NCBI RefSeq assembly: GCF_905220565.1
Contig: NC_059397.1
Coordinates: forward strand, 17,919,001-17,983,000
From: Melitaea cinxia
Taxonomy: Eukaryota > Arthropoda > Insecta > Lepidoptera > Nymphalidae
Direction of reading: 5' to 3'
DNA: 64,000 bases
Below are positions 58,046-64,000 of the stretch, one piece after another (position 1 is the first letter of the stretch; the number at the start of each line of letters is the position of its first letter). The notes below the pieces were generated by a model. It searched no databases. It was not told the origin of the DNA and saw only the letters and a program-made list of their open reading frames with translations. The translations under genes were made by a program, and so were the position numbers.

Positions 58046-59219
58046 TATTAAAATGACTTGAAATCAAAAAATCAAAGCGTAATTCTTTGTATTACTTCAA
58101 GCATTTTTATAGTAAATATACAAATCTGTTTCCTTAGCAAGAATCGTTTTGAATTACCAAAGCATATTTCATTTAAAGAAGAATTTATATTTCATGATTT
58201 TGCTCTAAGTCAACTCGGGAACCGGCGGCAGAAGCAAAAATGCAATCGAATAAATTATTCATTTTTCTCCTTACCGCTGAAATAACTTTACTAAATCCAC
58301 GACCGTCACAAGTTGGTTAGGGGCCAAGTTAAATAGAAACATAACTTATACTAAAATATTCATTAGCTTTCGGTGAAACGGCACAGTAATTAGTCGTTGA
58401 CCGATAAAAACAAGAGAGAACACGAGTGTTATATATCGTACGGAATTTATATTAATTTCATCGTAACAAATGTATATTGCTGAGTGATAAATCGTATCAT
58501 TTGCACCTTTTGTGATTGTGTATTTTTTTTATTTAAATTTTACGGCATGCTAATGTGTAATATTTATAGTTTTTAAAATTAACTATTAATATTCATTTAG
58601 CGTTTTATATTAAAAACAAAACGACATGTAGCTTTCATCATAAAAACAATAATATCATTAAGTTTTTAACATCTTTGGTTGTAATAATTTGATATAATTT
58701 TAGTATTTAGTAATAATATCGTGTAGCAATTTTACAGCAAAATTATATTAAAATAGTAACTATTAATGAAAAAAAATGTATCTATAACAAATTTTGACGT
58801 CCAATTCTTGTTAATTTCTGTTAAACTATAATTAATATATTTGATATAAATAAGAATAATGTTATTTTAGAGATCCATATGTAGGTATAATATAATGTTT
58901 CAAAGAATATGTTATAATTAATGTTAGAATATTAATAAAGCTGTTGTATAGTCTGTTTATGTCTGTCTCGTTAAATTGAGTATTTAGTAATTGGTGAATT
59001 ATTTATTTCACTATAAAAATTCAACCTATCACTAAGGAGGTAATTTTTAAAAGTGTACACTGTACTTGTACAGTGTATTTTTATTTGATTTTTTTTTGTT
59101 TTTTTTTTTAGTTTTATTTATAGATTTTATTTTTATAATCATATTATTTTGCTGTAGAATTATTTGAGGATATTCTAACCACCTTAAGTAGAGTACATAA
59201 AAACGTTGATCTGTTATAA
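58046..59219. other. TMTC intron, unclassified
   Basis: No exon was recognised. GTACACTGTACTTGTACAGTGTA at about 59055-59077 is a short palindrome. Confidence 0.35.
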
Positions 59220-59224
59220 TATAC

Positions 59225-59395
59225 TTTAAACTTCAAGCAGTGTTGTGTTCCTGTGAGTAAGATGGCCAGAGTTACTGGGAGAAATTGGGGGTAGGGTTGG
59301 CAACACGCTTGCGATGCTTGTAGTGTTGCAGTCGTCTATAGGTTACGGTAATCGCTTACCATCAAGTGAGCCGTACGCTTGTTTGCCGACCTTTT
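59225..59395 (+). repeat. Family B 3' two-thirds
   Basis: CTTCAAGCAGTGTTGTGTTC, GCAACACGCTTGCGATGCTT, GTAATCGCTTACCATCAAGT, GTTTGCCGACCTTTT. It is directly followed by a GC-rich element. Confidence 0.75.
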
Positions 59396-59640
59396 TTTGG
59401 TATCGCAGGGGAACCCATTTACGGGTGATATCCAGGATGCCTGGGTAGGCATTCCTAAACCGAATGTCTGCTTTAGCACTTGGGGGTGCAATACCGACCA
59501 AAACCTTTGAGGAAGCCTTCAGCCGCTTTAGTTGGAGGGTTCCGGATCTGCAGGCAACAGGATCCCTCCAGCGACCGGCTGGCCTCGGCGAAAAGGCCAG
59601 ACTTCTCCTCCATGGGAGGAAATATATATATATATATATA
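59396..59640 (+). mobile_element. GC-rich retroposon-like element with (TA)n tail
   Basis: GGTATCGCAGGGGAACCCAT, GATATCCAGGATGCCTGGGT, GGCAACAGGATCCCTCCAGC, GAAAAGGCCAGACTTCTCCT, then a TA run at 59623-59640. The composition differs sharply from the flanks. The class is unknown; it could be a LINE 3' UTR. Confidence 0.5.
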
Positions 59641-59647
59641 ACATTTA

Positions 59648-59757
59648 TTATCAAAATCGGTTCATAAACGACGGAGTTATCCCCGAACCTACATTAAAAA
59701 ATATATATATACGGTCGAATAGAGTAACCTCCTCCTTTTTTTGAAGTTCGATTAAAA
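59648..59757. repeat. Family K end
   Basis: TATCAAAATCGGTTCATAAA, CGGAGTTATCCCCGAACCTA, GTCGAATAGAGTAACCTCC and TTTTTTTGAAGTTCGATTAA match 15998-16105. Confidence 0.6.
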
Positions 59758-60109
59758 AATAGGAAACATATAACCAAAATTGGTCTATTATCTGTTGGCC
59801 AAATCTTTCAATTTTTCTTGTTTGTAAAACACCTTAATCACTGAGTTCTTGTCTAAATGTGATTCGATTCAGCAACTAATATCTAATACGGCAGTATTTG
59901 CATAATCAAATGTTTCACATTTAGTTCCGTATTGATTTGAATTTCCATCCTCGATGGATTTACCTTTGGAGATTATCCGAACAGAACTAATTTAAATTAT
60001 ATCACTACGTTGTGTTTAACTAGAATTAATTGATAATATATTATATTATTTTTAATATCGTTGAAAATGTATCTGCTTTTGCTAAGTTGTAATACTTTAT
60101 TTTAGAAAA
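59758..60109. other. TMTC intron, unclassified
   Basis: Nothing was recognised. Confidence 0.35.
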
Positions 60110-60300
60110 AAAACGACTCACAGTCAATGGCCTCCACTAGGATTAACTTCTGTATCCCCGACAAAATCCCGCAAACGCCCAGACTGTGGCAAACATCTGT
60201 ATGACCAATACAAAAATATTTGCTATGGCTGGGATCAAACCCGTAAAGCTAGCGCAACAGCCATAAACAAATGCTGTGACCGCGCTCCTAAGCGTCGTCA
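60110..60300 (-). repeat. tRNA-derived SINE (second E subfamily)
   Basis: Reverse partner of 19870-20035: CACTAGGATTAACTTCTGTA, CAGACTGTGGCAAACATCTG, GACCAATACAAAAATATTTG, AACAGCCATAAACAAATGCT. The B box is changed to GGTTTGATCCC. Confidence 0.65.
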
Positions 60301-60497
60301 TCGTCGTTTTTGAATAATAATTTCAAATATAATATGTCCTGCTTTGGTTATTTTCGTAGCAAGTAAATTTAAATTGTTCAAAATACAAGTTTAGGATGGC
60401 TGGTTTGATGTATATATATTTTTTTTTTAATTTTCTTCGATGCAAATATCTTACTGACCACATTTTACTCTGTGATACATTGTAGATGTAACAATCA

Positions 60498-60545
60498 TTC
60501 ATTCAAGAATATATTCTTTTAAAGAATATATTCTTTTAAAGAATA
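60498..60545. repeat. Palindromic short tandem repeat
   Basis: AGAATATATTCTTTTAA is repeated two and a half times. Each unit contains the palindrome AGAATATATTCT. Confidence 0.7.
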
Positions 60546-60576
60546 AACAAATAAATATTCACATCACACACTCACA

Positions 60577-60902
60577 CTTCAGTCTGTCGCAGTCCACCGC
60601 TGGAAATAGAAGTTCACACCAAAAAATGGCGTGAACTCATGTGTGTTTCCCATAGTCACTACGCTGGGCAGGCGGGTTGGTGACCGCAGGGTTGGTGACC
60701 GCAGGGCTGGCTTTGTCGCACCGAATACGCTGCAGCCCGTCTTCGGCCTGTGTATTTCAAAGCCAGCAGTTTGATGGTTACCCGCCATCGGTCGGCCTTT
60801 TAAGTTCCAAGGTGGTAGTGGAACTGTGTTATCCCTTCGCCTGTTACGACACCCACGGGAAGAGACGGAGTGGCTATATTCTTCATTGCCCTAACCACAC
60901 AG
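60577..60902 (-). repeat. Family A copy (A11)
   Basis: Begins CTTCAGTCTGTCGCAGTCCA and ends CTAACCACACAGC. It has a duplicated GGTTGGTGACCGCAGG (60674 and 60690). The family frame is frameshifted after FDGYP. Confidence 0.8.
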
Positions 60903-61287
60903 CAAAAAATAAATGTGAATAATAAACATTTCCTTAAGGAACTTGACTGCTACGCTTGTGAAGACATTTTATGTTTTTCAATGGTCCTAAATACTGATGC
61001 GCGATATAATATTCAACGCCGAAAATTTCACGTACACAATAGTTCTTTCAAAAGCAATTTTCACTGTAATACGTTTTAGTTAAAAAGAGACAGTAGATAA
61101 AAGATTAAAAATTTAAACCAGCTACGAAGGAAATCTATTTGGGAGGTTGGTAGTTCGTTTTTTGGCACGACCCCGTTGGAATGTACGTTAAATCTAGGTT
61201 GACACGTGGGCTATGCCTCGACTGTGACAGTGACATTTAATGATTGAGAAACAACATTAGCAATTTTATGTGGCTTAGCTCATACTA
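60903..61287. other. TMTC intron, unclassified
   Basis: Nothing was recognised. Confidence 0.35.
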
Positions 61288-61424
61288 CAAAGCCAGTACT
61301 GCGGTCACCAACCCGCCTGACCAGCGTGGTGACTATGGGCAAAACACATGAGTTCACGTTATTTTTGGCGTAAACTTGTGGAGGCCATGTCCAGCAGTGG
61401 ACTGTATAGGCTGTAATGATGATA
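61288..61424 (+). repeat. Family A 3' half
   Basis: CTACAAAGCCAGTACTGCGG, GTTATTTTTGGCGTAAACTT, GTGGACTGTATAGGCTGTAA. It is nearly identical to the 3' half of 17392-17722. Confidence 0.8.
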
Positions 61425-61744
61425 GCTCATACTAGCTTATGCGTGTCCCGGGTTAATGGCATCGACGAAGATGATCCATTAAATACTGCACTCCCTACTC
61501 TGCTTTATATAGGGTCACATATTAAAATTTACTGGTATTTAATAATTTAAAAATCTTTTATTTGGTGTCTCTTAATATTTATTTTCCCAATTAATTAGAT
61601 TTTCTCGTGCAAAATAAAATTTCAAAATCAGATTACGTTTTTAACAATTTAAAAAATAAGCGCCTTATAAGTAATTCTGCGTCGAAAATTCGGAAAAATC
61701 AACTACACACTGTAGTTTGCTAGTGCATTCTATACAAGTATCCT
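61425..61744. other. TMTC intron, unclassified
   Basis: Nothing was recognised. Confidence 0.35.
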
Positions 61745-62054
61745 GCTGTGTGGCTACGGTATTAAATAATTTAGCCACGCCCTCTCTTCGCGTGGGTGTC
61801 GTAAGAGACGATTAAGAGATAACACAGTTCCACTACCACCTCGGAATTTAAAAAGCCGACCGATGGCGGGATAATCATCCAACTGCTGGCTTTGAAATAC
61901 ACAGGCCAAAAACGGGTAGCAGCGTTTTCGGCGCGACAAAGCCAGCCCTGCGGTCACCAACCCGCCTGCCCAGCGTGGTGACTATGGAAAAAACACATGA
62001 GTTCGCGCCATTGTTTGGCGCGAGCTTGTGGAGGCCTTTGTCCAGCAGTGTACT
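61745..62054 (+). repeat. Family A copy (A13)
   Basis: CTGTGTGGCTACGGTATTAA to GTCCAGCAGTGTACTGCTGC. The 68-codon opposite-strand frame is intact at 61754-61960, despite several changes elsewhere. The TGA tail is lost. Confidence 0.8.
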
Positions 62055-62609
62055 GCTGCGTTGAGATCGAGCCCGCGACAATTGTTGTTCAAGCCAGTTA
62101 CTATTAACGCTGCTTCAAAGAAAAGTCTAATTTACATTTTAATATATAATATATAAACGAATAGATGATTAATAGTTTGTAGATCACCATATATTAGACA
62201 ATTAAATAAAATAAATATTTCACTTATGAAGAAAAGATGATATAAAATGATGTAAAAAATTGTACAGAGCGCTTTTTTACTTATTTTTTTTTTTTTCCTT
62301 AACTTTTTTCCACAATACTATATGCGTATTTCTTCTGGTTTTAAAGTACGGAAACTAATATGTAGGTAATCAAATCGTTATTTTCATTGTTGTCGATTGC
62401 AGAGCTGTAAGACTGTGTAAGAAACACGCTTTGAATAGAATTAAAGAGAGAAATAAAAAGTTCTTTACGATTTATTTCCTTTTAAAGCTAGTATGAAAAC
62501 GAAAAATGAATATATAAACATAATTATTTTAATACATTGTATGTTTTTGTAAGAAGGAACTCAACACTCTACATTGAAACACGTTGCACTACATACCTAT
62601 TTGTCTTTT
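62055..62609. other. TMTC intron, unclassified
   Basis: Nothing was recognised. Confidence 0.35.
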
Positions 62610-62900
62610 TTTTTTTTTATTACTAGGTCGGCAAACAAGCGTACGGCTTACCTTCTAGTAAGCGATTACCGTAGCTTATAGACGCCTGCAACACGAGAAG
62701 CATCGCAAGCGTGCTGCCAACCTTATCCCCAATTCAACCCCAGGAACTCTGGTCACCTTACTCACCAACAGGAACACAATACTGCTTGAAAACAGTATTA
62801 TTTAGCTGTGGTCTTCTGTAAGGTCGAGGTACTACCCCAGTCGGGCTGCTCCATATTTTGAGCAGGAAATTCCTGCTGTGCTCTACCTCAGTTTTTTCAC
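62610..62900 (-). repeat. Family B retroposon, full length and young
   Basis: A T run (reversed A tail), ACTAGGTCGGCAAACAAGCG, CACCAACAGGAACACAATAC, GGTACTACCCCAGTCGGGCT, ending GCTGTGCTCTACCTCAGTTT. It shows the full element from tail to 5' end and is the best reference copy. Confidence 0.85.
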
Positions 62901-64000
62901 CTTCAAAGGCCTATATTTCTCACATACAGTTTTTTAAATGTTATGTTAAATTCTCAAATTTTATACCACATTTTACCTAACTATCAACAGCCTCAAACAC
63001 AAAACTATTCAAATTACACATACAATTATGCTAAACTGTCAAATTTAGTCGAAATTACACGAAATACTTTCAAAGCTTACAATTCCTGACCGATGCTGGA
63101 ACACCGCCGCCGCAAATGGACCGCTAAATTGTACCGAACCCGCGACGCTACGGTCTAACAATGGACATTGCTACAGTTTAGTTTACGACTAAATCCCGGT
63201 CAAATGATACCTCGAATATTTCACGGGTGGTCGGACTCGCCGTAATGAGCAGACCTCGCTGTTTTAGCGATTATAGCGTGTCGTTTAACTTGATTTTCAG
63301 ATATTAAATTTGTTAACAGTTACGTTGGACGCGGTCTCGTTTAGACGCGACTTAATGATTCTAGCGAAACTAATTTGTTTGAAATATACAAGTTTACACG
63401 TGATGCTTAAATTCAATTTGAAGTTCATTAAATTAAAAATAAATATAAACTAAAAATGATATTAAATTTTTTATTAAAGTATTTTTATAGTAAAAAAATT
63501 ATCACGCTTATTAGAAATAGAAAATCAAGAATACATACATATGTATATTTATATCACGAGATTGTAATATTTATTAGTTTATTCAACTCTGATAAAAGGA
63601 GTTTTAGCAGTTTATGAGTTTTAAATCAGTTTGTTTCTGACTATACGGTGTCGTATTACAACTATAAAAATTGTACCTTTTACTCTGCCTATTTTATTTC
63701 TGAGTTATTTACTTAGTCATTCAAATTATATTAAATTATCCAATTAACACACAAGCGTTACTTTCAGCACTTCAAAGGAAACATGACCAATTATATATTT
63801 ATATATTTTTATACATTAATGTTTCGTAGCAAGGAGCTTGAAAATGTAACTCGAATACTTAAACATAAGACAAGCAAGATACCCTCATTTTAAACAATGT
63901 ATAACGTCTTCTTACATAACCAATTTGTTTACAGTTCTGTACCCCTTTACATAAACAATGAGAACATGACCTTTGAACTTTATAATGATTTGTGGAACTC
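62901..64000. other. TMTC intron, unique
   Basis: 63080-63340 is GC-richer (ACACCGCCGCCGCAAATGGA, GGACGCGGTCTCGTTTAGAC) and single-copy in the window. No open frame with recognisable sequence was found in it. Confidence 0.4.

Noticed and set aside
59343..59744. Frames of 67 to 103 codons on both strands
   Set aside because: All lie across the family B end and the adjacent GC-rich element; none continues outside them.

Overview
The window reads as an A+T-rich piece of a moth or butterfly (Lepidoptera) nuclear genome. The evidence is one spliced animal-type coding exon in a very large gene, the absence of bacterial-style operons, and dense, diverged mobile-element families of types common in Lepidoptera. 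These include tRNA-headed SINEs, retroposons with TGA-repeat or A-rich tails, Helitrons and small inverted-repeat elements. Family assignments come from reading the sequence; no database was searched.

The only host gene I can support is an exon at about 10012-10372 on the plus strand. It encodes the N-terminal part of a TMTC protein (transmembrane and TPR-repeat protein, an ER O-mannosyltransferase family). The exon has a clean acceptor and donor. I could not find the following exon anywhere in the remaining 53.6 kb, so most of the window is probably a first or early intron of this gene, with upstream intron or intergenic DNA before 10 kb.

Layout. 0-10 kb: retroposon copies, two small Helitron-like elements, a 1.1-kb relic of a Ginger-like integrase-type DNA transposon (1366-2463), a 5'-truncated LINE with reverse-transcriptase sequence (2566-3330), a full-length SINE (5310-5641) and a tandem pair of tRNA-like elements (7534-8055). 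10-30 kb: the TMTC exon, a Helitron (13366-14086), an inverted pair of family A copies (16882-17722), a long CA/TG palindrome (17914-18009) and many short SINE pieces. 30-43 kb: sparse SINE and LINE tails plus unique intron. 43-46 kb: a decayed pogo/CENP-B-type DNA transposon (43878-45203). 46-64 kb: LINE tails, a broken reverse transcriptase (49280-49631), a second Helitron inserted in an older repeat (51848-53042) and young copies of families A and B.

Two retroposon families dominate. Family A (about 300 bp, 3' end in TGA repeats) has about 14 copies or pieces. Family B (about 280 bp, 3' A-rich tail) has about 18. Most other open frames in the window are chance frames or lie inside these repeats. 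The best candidate for something unusual is the Ginger-like element: long TIRs starting TGT and ending ACA, a 4-bp target duplication, subterminal arrays of a palindrome, and a decayed zinc-finger integrase.
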